Origin: Saprospiraceae bacterium | GTDB taxonomy: Bacteria; Bacteroidota; Bacteroidia; Chitinophagales; Saprospiraceae | Length of the DNA: 64,000 nucleotides | Assembly: GCA_022841745.1 (NCBI GenBank) | Contig: JALHQW010000012.1 | Location: 62,001 to 126,000, forward strand | Direction of reading: 5' to 3' | Part shown: one piece after another, positions 26,797-35,201 of the stretch | How the letters are laid out: each line of letters starts with the position of its first letter | Numbering within the stretch: the first letter of the stretch is position 1 | The notes under the pieces: generated by a model | The model's database searches: none | The model's input: only the letters and a program-made list of their open reading frames with translations | Told to the model about the DNA's origin: nothing | Position numbers and translations under genes: made by a program

Positions 26797-27954
26797 ATGA
26801 AAGGCTCATCCATTTTCCGTTTCCTGCTCTGGGCTGGCCTGCTGATAGGCGGCTTCTTCATCGGCTCGGCATGGAACACCAAGCACAACCTGAACACCGC
26901 CCCGCAGACCAGCGCCGACGAGGAGGGCACGCCCCACAACGTCAATGACGAGGAAACCAGCGCACCCACCGCCATGCCCCCCGGCCTGAACGAGGGCGAA
27001 AAGGCGACCATCCGGCTCTTTGAAGGCTCTGCCCCGTCGGTGGCCTATATCACCACCAGCCGCATACGGCAGGACTATTGGTCCCGCAACGTGATGGAAA
27101 TCCCGCAGGGCAGCGGCTCCGGCTTCGTATGGGACCGTAATGGCCATATCATCACCAATTACCACGTCATACAGGACGCAGACAAGGCCCAGGTTACCCT
27201 TGGCGACCGCACCACCTGGGACGCCGAACTGGTGGGCGCCGCCCCCGAAAAAGACTTGGCCGTGCTGAAAATCACCGCCCCAAAGTCCACGCTGCGGCCC
27301 ATCCCCGTCGGCAACTCCGACAACCTGCTCGTGGGCCAGAGTGTCTATGCCATCGGCAACCCCTTCGGCCTCGACCAGACGCTGACGACAGGCATCATCT
27401 CGGCCCTTGGGCGGGAGATTAACTCGGTGAGCGGCATTCCCATCCGGGACGTGATACAGTCCGACGCCGCCATCAACCCCGGCAACTCCGGCGGCCCGCT
27501 GCTCAATTCCAACGGCGAACTCATCGGCGTGAACACCGCCATCTACAGCCCAAGCGGTGCCTCGGCGGGCATCGGCTTCTCCATCCCCGTTGACGTGGTG
27601 AAATGGGTGGTGCCCGACCTCATCCAATACGGTAAGGTGAACCGCCCTACCCTCGGCATTGAACTGGCCAACGCCCAAACGACCCAACGCCTCGGCATGA
27701 AAGGTGCGCTCATCACCCACGTTGCCGAAGGCAGCGCCGCAGAACGGGCCGGCCTGCAGCCCACCTACCGCGACCGCAACGGCCGCATCCGCCTCGGCGA
27801 TGCCATCATCGGCATCAACAACGACAAGGTGGAATCAAGCAACGACCTCATCCTGCTGCTGGAAAAGTACAAGGCAGGGGATAATGTGCGGGTGAAGATT
27901 TTAAGGGAGGACAAGGAGGATGAGGTGATGGTGAGGTTGGATGGGGCGAGGTAG
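26797..27954 (+). CDS. HtrA/DegP-type serine protease with one PDZ domain
   Basis: 385 residues. An N-terminal signal anchor (FRFLLWAGLLIGGFFIGSAW) and a low-complexity linker lead to a trypsin-like domain with catalytic His123 (NYHVI), Asp153 (EKDLAVLKI) and Ser231 (NPGNSGGPL). A single PDZ domain follows (about 285-380, with GALITHVAEGSAAERAGL). With one PDZ and an uncleaved anchor it resembles DegS or HhoA-type proteases more than two-PDZ DegP. It should act in the periplasm in protein quality control, possibly cleaving an anti-sigma factor as DegS does, although nothing links it directly to the sigma operon at 35 kb. Its coding sequence is GC-rich. Expression may be affected by the octamer array at its promoter. 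Confidence 0.93.
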   Translation: MKGSSIFRFLLWAGLLIGGFFIGSAWNTKHNLNTAPQTSADEEGTPHNVNDEETSAPTAMPPGLNEGEKATIRLFEGSAPSVAYITTSRIRQDYWSRNVMEIPQGSGSGFVWDRNGHIITNYHVIQDADKAQVTLGDRTTWDAELVGAAPEKDLAVLKITAPKSTLRPIPVGNSDNLLVGQSVYAIGNPFGLDQTLTTGIISALGREINSVSGIPIRDVIQSDAAINPGNSGGPLLNSNGELIGVNTAIYSPSGASAGIGFSIPVDVVKWVVPDLIQYGKVNRPTLGIELANAQTTQRLGMKGALITHVAEGSAAERAGLQPTYRDRNGRIRLGDAIIGINNDKVESSNDLILLLEKYKAGDNVRVKILREDKEDEVMVRLDGAR

Positions 27955-28102
27955 GACACCTCATACCAATTATGTGTACAGCGGTTATGCGCTAATTGGT
28001 AAGGACGGCAAGACCATTTCCATCCTGGAAGCAAAGAAATCAGCGATAGATGCTGAAATCGGAAGGGAACAAGCCAAGCAGTATTGCTACCAAACCCTGC
28101 CT

Positions 28103-28146
28103 AAAAACAATGACGGCGGCAAATACCTGCCGCCGTCATTGTTTTT
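28103..28146. terminator. Bidirectional intrinsic terminator
   Basis: Perfect 19-bp arms (28103-28121 and 28128-28146) around a 6-base loop end in A and T runs on both sides. It lies between the convergent genes ending at 27954 and 28181. Confidence 0.85.
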
Positions 28147-28180
28147 ATCGGGATGAAAACCCTAACAAGGACTAAAATTA

Positions 28181-29665
28181 TTATTTCCTGCTTGCCTTGT
28201 CCCGCTCCACCATCGTCATAATCTGGTCAACGTGCAGGTTCTTGGCAATGATGGTGCGGTCTGGGTTCAGCACATAGACCTCCGGCGTATTGTCCACGTA
28301 GAAATTGGGGTAGATGCTCTTGTTCGTGGGGTCGAACACGTTCAGCCAAGGCATATTGTACTTCTTGACGGCGTCCCTCACCTTGGCGTCCTCCGAATTT
28401 ACGGCGATGCTGTAAACATCAACACCTTGGGCTTTTATTTGCTGGTACATCTGGGCTAGTTTGGGTGTTTGCTCGGCGCAATGCTCGCATTCGGGATTCC
28501 ACATATAGACTACGATATAGGGCGATTTCATGTCGTAAAGTGCATGGGGCTTGCCGTCGAGGCCGGGTACTTGCACGTTGACAGCCTTCTTGCCCATCAG
28601 GCTGGCCGTCATTTCGTAGGCCCTTTGTTGTAGGGCGAACACCTCCGCCGAGTCCGACCATACAGCCTTGTCGTAGGTGAAGTAACGCTCTATCATGTTC
28701 ACAAAAACGGCCTGCGGATCCATCAGCGTGGACTCCTTCGGGTCGTATTTCAGCACAATCCAGTTGGCGAAGTACTTGAAGAACTCGGGCTTGCTCACCA
28801 CCCTATCCACCAGCGAGATGGAATATTTCACGACTGAGTCTGGGTGCTGCGGCGTCAGTTCGGTGATATAGCGCTCCAGCATCTTCGTGACAACGGGCGT
28901 GTAAAGCAGGCGCTCGTCGTTGAAGTCCATGCCATCCCAGAAGCGGTTGCGGTAAAAATAGGAGTAGCGGAGGGTGTCCATCGTGCCATCCGGCTTGTAG
29001 CAGTCCCGGAGGTCGGGGTTTTGGCCTGCCCTTTTGAACGAGGTGAAAAGCGAGGTCGGGTTCTCCTTGAACAGCTTGTCCAAGTACAGCCTGCGCTCTT
29101 CCACGATTTTGTCCTGCTGCTCCTTGCCTTGCTTGTATTCAGGCGTGCCAGGCTTGAACCTCACCAACGAAGTGGCTGCGGCCTGCACTTTTGGGCGTTG
29201 TTGTTCATCAAATTTAAGGGACTCATACAGCAGTTGGTTGTCCAGGCTGCCCTCCACTTTCATATCGCCCGCGAGGTTGTTGAGGCTTGTGTTCATGGTA
29301 AAGGTCTGGTCGAGGTCCACCAATAGCTGGATGTTCTGTCCGCCGGGGAGCAGGAGGTACAGCAGGCCCGGGAAATAGGCCTCCCCTTTTTGGAACACCA
29401 TCTGGCCGTTGGGGTCAATCATGGCCGAGTCGGCGAGGTAGTTCTGCCCCTCAAAGCTGCCGATGAGCTTTGCAAAGGCCCCACCCTGAAGGCCCTGTAC
29501 CCGCACGGTAATGTTCGGCTTTTCGGCCTGTTCCTTTCTTTTCTTATTCTCCAAGTACGTGTCGCTGTACTGTTGCGCCCCGCCCGAGGGGGTTTGCGGC
29601 TGTGGTTCGTTGTTGCCGCAAGCGGTCAAAAAGACCGCAAATGCAAGGAATGCTAACAATCTCAT
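28181..29665 (-). CDS. Lipoprotein with thioredoxin-like (AhpC/TSA) domain
   Basis: 494 residues from the ATG at 29665. MRLLAFLAFAVFLTACGNN is a lipoprotein signal with the lipobox cysteine at 16. An N-terminal beta domain of the DUF4369 type (about 45-140) and a helical DUF5106-like middle (about 150-360) precede a thioredoxin-fold domain with the redox pair Cys393 and Cys396 (NPECEHCAEQTP) and the conserved cis-proline region (NTPEVYVL). In Bacteroidota such proteins are envelope thiol oxidoreductases for cytochrome maturation or disulfide handling. The ATG 25 codons upstream would bury the lipobox, so the later start is preferred. Confidence 0.87.
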   Translation of the reverse strand: MRLLAFLAFAVFLTACGNNEPQPQTPSGGAQQYSDTYLENKKRKEQAEKPNITVRVQGLQGGAFAKLIGSFEGQNYLADSAMIDPNGQMVFQKGEAYFPGLLYLLLPGGQNIQLLVDLDQTFTMNTSLNNLAGDMKVEGSLDNQLLYESLKFDEQQRPKVQAAATSLVRFKPGTPEYKQGKEQQDKIVEERRLYLDKLFKENPTSLFTSFKRAGQNPDLRDCYKPDGTMDTLRYSYFYRNRFWDGMDFNDERLLYTPVVTKMLERYITELTPQHPDSVVKYSISLVDRVVSKPEFFKYFANWIVLKYDPKESTLMDPQAVFVNMIERYFTYDKAVWSDSAEVFALQQRAYEMTASLMGKKAVNVQVPGLDGKPHALYDMKSPYIVVYMWNPECEHCAEQTPKLAQMYQQIKAQGVDVYSIAVNSEDAKVRDAVKKYNMPWLNVFDPTNKSIYPNFYVDNTPEVYVLNPDRTIIAKNLHVDQIMTMVERDKASRK

Positions 29666-30019
29666 ATTATGATTTTTTTGATTCGCAAAGATAAGCAGTT
29701 CACAGGGTTCGGATGCTTTGTCCGATTGGCTGTTAGGCACTCATTAACGGGTTTCGGGCAAAAAGGTTAGGCCATCCTCACCATGCAGCTTGCCCCTTCT
29801 GGAAGCATGTTGAAAACTTTTTTAAAGAAAAAATCAAAAATGACATCATTTCAATATCATAAAACTATCTTTGCACCATCGTTATAAAATCATTTTGCTG
29901 TCAAATCACTTTCACGGATTTAAAGATTAAAACACGCTGGAGCCTTTAACTTACTGATTCTGCACAAGCTCCGTGGCTCGACATTCCGTTGGGCCACGGA
30001 CTTTGCCTTTTAAGAGAAA
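29666..30019 (+). promoter_or_regulatory. Control region and leader of the Arc-like gene
   Basis: TATCTTTG at 29866-29873 is a perfect -7 element. Just upstream, at 29841-29860, ATCAT occurs twice ten bases apart (TGACATCATTTC then ATATCAT), a plausible ribbon-helix-helix operator overlapping the promoter. In the 150-base leader an 8-bp inverted repeat (TCCGTGGC and GCCACGGA, about 29969-30000) could form a hairpin. No other gene is seen in this stretch. Confidence 0.5.
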
Positions 30020-30202
30020 ATGGCCAAGAAGAAATTCGTCTTGCGGATAGAGGACGACCTGTACGCTGCACTGGAGCGATGGGCCGCTGAGGATTTCCGC
30101 AGCGTGAACGGCCAATTGGAATGGGTCATCTTCATCATGCTGAAAAATGCAGGCAAGCTGCCGAAAGGACAGGAGGAGCGGCCACCACAGCCGGAAGCGT
30201 GA
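30020..30202 (+). CDS. Arc-like ribbon-helix-helix DNA-binding protein
   Basis: 60 residues. MAKKKFVLRIEDDLYAALERWAAEDFRSVNGQLEWVIFIML fits the Arc/MetJ ribbon-helix-helix fold: a short basic beta-strand (KFVLRI) that reads DNA, then helix A (DDLYAALERWAAEDF) and helix B starting at SVNGQLEWVI. The last 15 residues are charged and disordered. Such short proteins are common, conserved Bacteroidota regulators and usually dimerise and repress their own promoter. It is monocistronic, with a small terminator-like hairpin (CCCGA and TCGGG) near 30222-30238. Confidence 0.85.
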   Translation: MAKKKFVLRIEDDLYAALERWAAEDFRSVNGQLEWVIFIMLKNAGKLPKGQEERPPQPEA

Positions 30203-30270
30203 GGGTTCGGAGGGACAGCAGCCCGAAAAAATCGGGTCGCATCGGATTTTCTTCTGTGGCAATCATCTAA

Positions 30271-30462
30271 AAATAAACAAGCCAGCACTTTCGTCAAATA
30301 TTCATCGTCCCAACCCGCTTTTTTGCGTTTGAGCTTGATTCTTTTTCTCCAGGATTCCTCGTTTTTCGATTTGTTGAGGGCTATATGCCTGGCGATAGCA
30401 AAGTTTTCGTCCGCATGTCCTTTTCTCACCCTGGCATCGTCTTTTCGGAAGGCAATGCCCAC
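30271..30462 (-). pseudogene. C-terminal remnant of an ISAs1-family transposase
   Basis: The minus-strand frame reads FRKDDARVRKGHADENFAI, ARHIALN and then KLKRKKAGWDDEYLTKVL. These are the characteristic closing motifs of ISAs1-type (DDE) transposases, where the glutamate/aspartate of the catalytic triad precedes RKGHAPEN. Everything upstream is missing and replaced by repeats at 30475, and the first residues may be out of their original context. No terminal inverted repeat of the IS is visible. Confidence 0.72.
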
Positions 30463-30474
30463 TTGGCTGAGCTA

Positions 30475-30612
30475 GAATGAATTCCGAACTCCAGATGGGG
30501 GCAGGAGGAATAAATTCCGCACTCCATTGTTGCATTAAACAAGAAAATAATTTTGACGGCGGAATGAATTCCGAACTCCAAAAGTGATACTTGCATGATA
30601 AATTCCGCACAG
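30475..30612. repeat. Alternating REP-like repeats next to a RAYT remnant
   Basis: Two types of a short word alternate: type A GAATGAATTCCGAACTCCA at 30475 and 30562, and type B with ATAAATTCCGCAC at 30509 and 30596. The A-B pair recurs with a period of 87 bp. The words resemble the REP palindromes that flank RAYT (Y1) transposase genes, and a RAYT-like remnant follows at once. Confidence 0.6.
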
Positions 30613-30614
30613 CG

Positions 30615-30900
30615 ATGAAAACCTACCACAAGCGAAAACTACCACCTATCCAACCCATTGGGGCCACCTTCTTCGTGGCTTTCAACTTGGAAGGCGCTAT
30701 TCCAAAAAGGTGGTTGAGCAATTGAAAAAAGAAAGGGACGACGCCTTAATAAACCTTTAAAAGCTTGCCAACTTAGACGCAAGTGAGAAAAGCCTCAATC
30801 ATCCCATTGAATACAAAATCAACAGGAATAATATCTTAGCATTTCAAGTTGGCCACAAAACCTTTGCCGAGGCAATGGCTGATTGGCGGAAGCTTGGCTT
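30615..30900 (+). pseudogene. Frameshifted REP-associated (Y1/RAYT) transposase remnant
   Basis: The first frame reads MKTYHKRKLPPIQP then ATFFVAFNLEGAIP, like the N-terminus of RAYT transposases. A frameshift near 30705 moves the similarity to VVEQLKKERDDALINL, ended by a stop. A third piece reads through KLANLDASEKSLNHPIEYK. The HUH catalytic motif is not present. It is clearly dead. The right boundary is approximate. Confidence 0.55.
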
Positions 30901-30954
30901 ATTCCAACTACTACGACCAACCCTACCTTGCTAGTGGCAAATGCATCAACAACA

Positions 30955-30985
30955 AAGGGCCTGCGAATCTTCTTCGCAAGCCCTT
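30955..30985 (-). terminator. Terminator of the tRNA-Gly fragment
   Basis: A hairpin with 13-base arms and one mismatch (30955-30967 with 30973-30985) lies 13 bases after the 3' end of the tRNA fragment, reading on the minus strand. It fits the terminator of the original tRNA-Gly gene, so the DNA to its left is probably the original chromosomal flank. Confidence 0.6.
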
Positions 30986-30997
30986 CCTTTTCGTTCG

Positions 30998-31043
30998 AGC
31001 GGAAAATGGGATTCGAACCCACGGCCCTCAGCTTGGGAAGCAG
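30998..31043 (-). other. 3' fragment of tRNA-Gly(CCC), probable integration site
   Basis: On the minus strand GCTTCCCAAGC gives an anticodon loop with CCC, followed by a T-arm (GTGGG, TTCGAAT, CCCAT) and the acceptor 3' strand TTTCCGC with discriminator T. This is the 3' half of tRNA-Gly(CCC). The D-arm and the 5' acceptor strand are absent, because sequence beyond 31043 is unrelated. Tyrosine recombinases commonly integrate into tRNA 3' ends and leave such a duplicate of the core, and one is encoded 155 bp away. Confidence 0.75.
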
Positions 31044-31198
31044 GGTACATGCCTTTTTTGATAGTTATTGATGATTTTATTTTAAGTGTAATTACCTTGA
31101 TAATCAGTTCTTTAAAAAATACTATTTTATTTAGTTTTCGATTTTCACCTTTGTTGTGTACTCTTTTGTGTAAACCAAGTGTGTAAACCGAAATCAAG

Positions 31199-32413
31199 AT
31201 GGCTTCTATCAGCATCCTACTTTTTACTTCAAAGATACTAAAAGATGGCACCCATCCGGTGTTCTTGAGAATCACTAAGGACAGGGTTCGCAAGTACTTT
31301 TCTATGGGCTATTCAGCCAGTAAAAACCAGTGGCTGGATGACGACGAAATTGGTGGAAAGTTTTCTGGTGACGTTCCGCATTTCAAAAACAAGAACAAGG
31401 CGCTCATCAAGCAATACTGGCGTGCAGAGGAAATTATTTCAGAGTTCGAGGCCGATGGCAAGGATTGGACAATGAACGATTTTCAGGATAAATTCCAAGA
31501 GGTAAAGCCCAAAGATGTGTTTGAGTACTTTGATGCCAAGATTGCCCAAATGAATGAGATTGGAAAAATTGGTAACTCCTATGTGTATAGGGATACAAAG
31601 CGGGTGCTCTTAAGGTTCCACAATGAGAAGTCGCTGCAATTTGGCCAAATTGATTTCCGGTTTTTGACCAGGCTTGAGCATTTCCTATTAAAAAATGGCT
31701 TCAAAGAAACGTCTATCAGCCTCCATTTTCGTACACTGCGTGCGCTGCTGAACTCAACCATCAAAGAGAAGTTGTGTAAACCCGAGTATTACCCTTTCAA
31801 GGTATATCAAATCAGCAAGCTTGACCACAGCACCCAGAAGCGGGCATTACCCAAAGCTCAGATTGACAAAATATTCGATGTAGAACCAGACCCTGAATCG
31901 AAACAACTGCTTTCCAAACACATGTTTATGTTCAGCTTCTTCAATATGGGCATGAACTTCCACGACATGGCCCAACTATGTTGGACGGATATTGTCGGTG
32001 AGCGCATCAACTATAAGCGTACTAAAACTGGGAAGCTGTTTTCCATCAAGATACTCCCACCTGTCCAAGAAATCCTTGAATTTTATCGGGAACACAACGC
32101 CAACAGTTCCTACGTCTTCCCAATCTTAGATGAAACCTACACGACCCTTGAGAAAAGGCGGCAACGCATCACCAGTGGCCTTCGGACATTCAACAAGCAC
32201 TTGAAGATTTTCGCAAAGCAGGCTGGACTCGAAGGAAAACTGACCTCCTATGTCTCTCGACATTCTTGGGCAACCATTTTGAAACGAATGGGCGTGAGCA
32301 CCACAGTCATATCCGAGGGTCTAGGCCATACGAGTGAAAAGACGACCCAAGTTTATTTGGATAGTTTTGAGAACGAGACGTTGGACAAGGTTAATTTAGG
32401 GTTGCTGAGTTGA
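31199..32413 (+). CDS. Tyrosine recombinase / integrase
   Basis: 404 residues with the three-part layout of Bacteroidota element integrases. An Arm-binding domain (ISILLFTSKILKDGTHPVFLRI), a SAM-like core-binding domain (about 110-205) and a catalytic domain follow in order. The catalytic part shows the lysine region (INYKRTKTGKLF), YVSRHSWATIL with the second arginine (tyrosine replaces the usual histidine of HxxR), GLGHTSEKTTQVYL with the histidine, and nucleophile Tyr386. The first catalytic arginine, usually in an RGM motif, appears replaced (FFNMGMNFHDMAQL), as in a subgroup of these enzymes. It lies beside the tRNA-Gly fragment and points into the island. It is probably the integrase of the island. 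Confidence 0.9.
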   Translation: MASISILLFTSKILKDGTHPVFLRITKDRVRKYFSMGYSASKNQWLDDDEIGGKFSGDVPHFKNKNKALIKQYWRAEEIISEFEADGKDWTMNDFQDKFQEVKPKDVFEYFDAKIAQMNEIGKIGNSYVYRDTKRVLLRFHNEKSLQFGQIDFRFLTRLEHFLLKNGFKETSISLHFRTLRALLNSTIKEKLCKPEYYPFKVYQISKLDHSTQKRALPKAQIDKIFDVEPDPESKQLLSKHMFMFSFFNMGMNFHDMAQLCWTDIVGERINYKRTKTGKLFSIKILPPVQEILEFYREHNANSSYVFPILDETYTTLEKRRQRITSGLRTFNKHLKIFAKQAGLEGKLTSYVSRHSWATILKRMGVSTTVISEGLGHTSEKTTQVYLDSFENETLDKVNLGLLS

Positions 32414-32446
32414 AGAAATATAATAGCCTCTTTAACAAGTGAATAT

Positions 32447-34087
32447 TCAATTGTACGCCTTTGCCCATTCCTCTACCCTACCCTTTTTCACCGTTTTAAT
32501 GAGCAACTGGCAAGGAGAAGCCAGCCAAAACGAACCTATATTGGCAGCTAGCAGCACTTGCTTTACAGGGAAGTTTTTTTGTCGCAAGGACAGCCCCACT
32601 TTCAAACGTGGGTCTATAAAAACGGCAGGTGAGTTGATGACCTGAAATGCGCTGGATTGTCCGGCACGGTTGAACAAGTAAAAGGTCGAATGCTGTTTTT
32701 CCTGCCATTGGATAAGCAACTTGCCCTCCTTGTCAAGGGCGAAGCCTCCCTGCCTACGCAGGTCTCGGTGTTTGATGCCATCAAGGTAATTGTTGGCATC
32801 CTTTATACCACAGCTTTGGGGGATGGCCTTGATTTCTTGCCTCGATAGGACAGCGGCATTGAACCTAGCCACCGTCGCCACCTGCTGGTCATTGGAATTT
32901 GCCAATTCTTTGAACGCTTGCCCAACACCCTCCCGGTCTTCCCCAGTTTGGGCCTTGAGGATAGCAGACAGCAATTTCTTCAAATCACCCCCAACCAACG
33001 ATTTACTGTTTTTAAGTGCCGAGGCTACCTCCTCGTTTTGGCCCAAGAGTAGTTTCACACAGAGCCGATTGGCGTATGCGGCCTTGTAGTTGGGGTTCAT
33101 CGCCAATGCCATTTCGATTTGCTGCAATGCCCTGCCCAACAAGGCGTTTCGTTGCTTTTCTTCCATTGGCGTCAACGGTTCGCTCCTTGCCGCTTCCAAT
33201 CGGGTATAAACGTCCAGTTCCAAAGGGTACCAAAGCGAGTCGGGGTATTTGCCGCCAACCTGCATGGCCTGCATGGCGTTCAGCACGCCGAGGTTGTTGT
33301 AAACCTCGGCACCATTGTAATATTGGAGCAAGAAGTCGTAGCAGGCGGTAGCCTCGGTGTATTTGCCAAAGCCAGTCAGGTAAGTGGCCGCTTGGAAGAC
33401 ATGGAACAAGGTATCAGCACGATTTTGCACCAACATGGCATGGGCTTGACGTTCCATTTTTGGAGGGTAATTGGTCAATTCACTTTCCTTCATTTTATAA
33501 TTGTCATACACCCTTTCGATAAACTCAGGCAATAATGCCCGGATGCGGTCGTAGCCTGCCACATGGCATAAGAAAATACCTCGAAGGTCAGCGTTGATTT
33601 CTGATTGCAGGTCGCCATCGTGATGATGGTCGAAGGCAAGGAAATTGGTAGAGACACCTGATTTCTTGCCTTCATTGTCATAAAAATGGGACAACTCATG
33701 CCCAATTAGGAAGGCGAGCATGGCCGTTGAATCTTTTCCTAAGGAGCGACAAGCTTTCAAGGCCTTTTCCTCAACCAGAATCTCGTTGGAACGTGGCCGG
33801 AACGTGGCCACAAAACTGGCGCTCGTTGCAAGCCGGATATTGGGCTTGGCCCATCGGTAGTCGCCGCCCGCCTCATATACTTGGTCGAGCACCTGCTGAA
33901 GTATGCGGGGTGCAGTGGGAGTAGATTGTGTGCTGTCATGGGTGGGTGTAGCAGGTGCGCTGTCGGTTGGTTCCGAAGCTGTTGGGCTACTGACAACTTC
34001 AGCAGGTATAATTGGGCTTTGTTTTACTTCACAGCCAAAGATGGTCAAAAGCGAAGCCAGGCAAAAGAGGTATTTCCAAGGTTTCAT
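32447..34087 (-). CDS. Lipoprotein with M48-like HExxH protease domain and TPRs
   Basis: 546 residues. MKPWKYLFCLASLLTIFGC is a lipoprotein signal, then a Pro/Thr/Ser-rich linker. A metalloprotease domain follows with HELSH at 130-134 and a downstream acidic segment (LQSEINADLRGIF) that fits the third zinc ligand of M48-type enzymes. The rest is TPR-like helices (about 235-440; ALQQIEMALAMNPNYKAAYANRL) and a C-terminal beta domain. It is the last gene of the sigma operon, six bases after the anti-sigma-like gene. In that position it may process the anti-sigma protein or sense envelope damage, but that is inference. Confidence 0.82.
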   Translation of the reverse strand: MKPWKYLFCLASLLTIFGCEVKQSPIIPAEVVSSPTASEPTDSAPATPTHDSTQSTPTAPRILQQVLDQVYEAGGDYRWAKPNIRLATSASFVATFRPRSNEILVEEKALKACRSLGKDSTAMLAFLIGHELSHFYDNEGKKSGVSTNFLAFDHHHDGDLQSEINADLRGIFLCHVAGYDRIRALLPEFIERVYDNYKMKESELTNYPPKMERQAHAMLVQNRADTLFHVFQAATYLTGFGKYTEATACYDFLLQYYNGAEVYNNLGVLNAMQAMQVGGKYPDSLWYPLELDVYTRLEAARSEPLTPMEEKQRNALLGRALQQIEMALAMNPNYKAAYANRLCVKLLLGQNEEVASALKNSKSLVGGDLKKLLSAILKAQTGEDREGVGQAFKELANSNDQQVATVARFNAAVLSRQEIKAIPQSCGIKDANNYLDGIKHRDLRRQGGFALDKEGKLLIQWQEKQHSTFYLFNRAGQSSAFQVINSPAVFIDPRLKVGLSLRQKNFPVKQVLLAANIGSFWLASPCQLLIKTVKKGRVEEWAKAYN

Positions 34088-34093
34088 TGCTTT

Positions 34094-35134
34094 TTATTGG
34101 TTGAGTTTCTCCAGCATGGTTGCAGCGGTCATGCGGTGGGGCGACGCAGGGTCTGCTGCAATTTCAGATAATAGCCGCTTGGCCGCTCCCCGCTTCATGG
34201 GCTGTTTGCACCAAGCCAAGGCAAGGTAAAACTTGGCTTCTTGTGCGATGGTAGCATCCCTACTTTCAATCAACGGCTCAAATGAATCCGAAGCACGGCT
34301 AAAGTCACGCTGTGCCAACTGGCTTAAGCCAAGGAACAATCGGGCATTGTCGTCGTTTGGGTTTTGCTGAAGCCAAGTGGCAATTTCCTTTTCCGAAACG
34401 GTAAAGTTTCCAGCTTCGTACGCCGCCATGCCAGCCACATAGGCTTTGAATGCCTCAGTTTTACCCGCTGCAAAACCTGTCTGTTCCAACGAATCCAGCA
34501 GAGGCGCCATCATACCTGGGTTGGGTTGGTAATGGTCAGCGAACACGGCATCGTATTTTGAGGGCATCAGGTACCACCATGCCCCGGCGATGGCCATCAG
34601 CGCCACCGAAGCGGCGGCGGCCCAGCGCACCATCTTTTGTCGGAAGGTAACGATACGAGCAGTGCTTTGCTGTATATCCTCCTGCAAAATGCCCTCGACT
34701 TTGGCCTGCTGCCCCGCCTGCCGTATTTGCGCCCGGATGTCAAGGTCGCCCTTCGTGCGGATGCCTTCGAGCAGCTCGGTTCGGCGGTTCATGTCCTCGG
34801 CGAATACTTCATCCGATTGCATTCTTTGCTCCAAGATGGCCGATTTCTCATCGTCTAATTTCCCCCGCAAATAGTCCGTCAAATCATCTTCTGTCAGCAA
34901 AAAACCTTGCTTTCTGCTTTCCGAATGTGCCTGTGCGATGACTTGCCGGATGTGCAGGTCGCCCACCGTCCGGGCGCCTTCGACCAGTTGGGTAAACGCC
35001 TCGAATTCTGCGTTCAAGCCCTCATCGGATGCCAACCTTTGCTGCATTTCCAGCATTTCTGCCTCCGTGAGTTCGCCCCGCAGATGGGCTTCCCATTGTT
35101 CTATATTTGTAAATTCTTTTTCCATCTTATCCAT
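34094..35134 (-). CDS. Membrane anti-sigma-like protein with TPR tail
   Basis: 346 residues. The cytoplasmic half has two related modules, WEAHLRGELTEAEMLEMQQRL (about 14-34) and LTDYLRGKLDDEKSAILEQR (about 84-103), each followed by an acidic helix. Together they resemble the short helical sigma-binding segments of anti-sigma factors, without a zinc-binding HxxxCxxC. One membrane helix follows (WAAAASVALMAIAGAWWYLM, about 175-195), then a periplasmic TPR-like domain (about 215-345; KAYVAGMAAYEAGNFTVSEKEI). It lies between the ECF sigma gene (67 bp) and the M48-like lipoprotein (6 bp), the classic place for an anti-sigma factor. The periplasmic TPR region could bind a protein signal or be cut to release sigma. 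Confidence 0.8.
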   Translation of the reverse strand: MDKMEKEFTNIEQWEAHLRGELTEAEMLEMQQRLASDEGLNAEFEAFTQLVEGARTVGDLHIRQVIAQAHSESRKQGFLLTEDDLTDYLRGKLDDEKSAILEQRMQSDEVFAEDMNRRTELLEGIRTKGDLDIRAQIRQAGQQAKVEGILQEDIQQSTARIVTFRQKMVRWAAAASVALMAIAGAWWYLMPSKYDAVFADHYQPNPGMMAPLLDSLEQTGFAAGKTEAFKAYVAGMAAYEAGNFTVSEKEIATWLQQNPNDDNARLFLGLSQLAQRDFSRASDSFEPLIESRDATIAQEAKFYLALAWCKQPMKRGAAKRLLSEIAADPASPHRMTAATMLEKLNQ

Positions 35135-35201
35135 TTTTTTAGGCCTTGCAGCCTTTAACTACCAAGCAATTTCCCTAATTTCTCAATTTCCCAATTCCCC
35201 C

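Noticed and set aside
26806-27720. 304-codon open frame on the minus strand
   Set aside because: It is antisense to the HtrA gene with its catalytic motifs; the composition is typical of a shadow frame (Gly, Val, His, Ala).
30998-31043. Complete tRNA gene
   Set aside because: The D-arm and 5' acceptor strand cannot be found on either side; only the 3' half is present.
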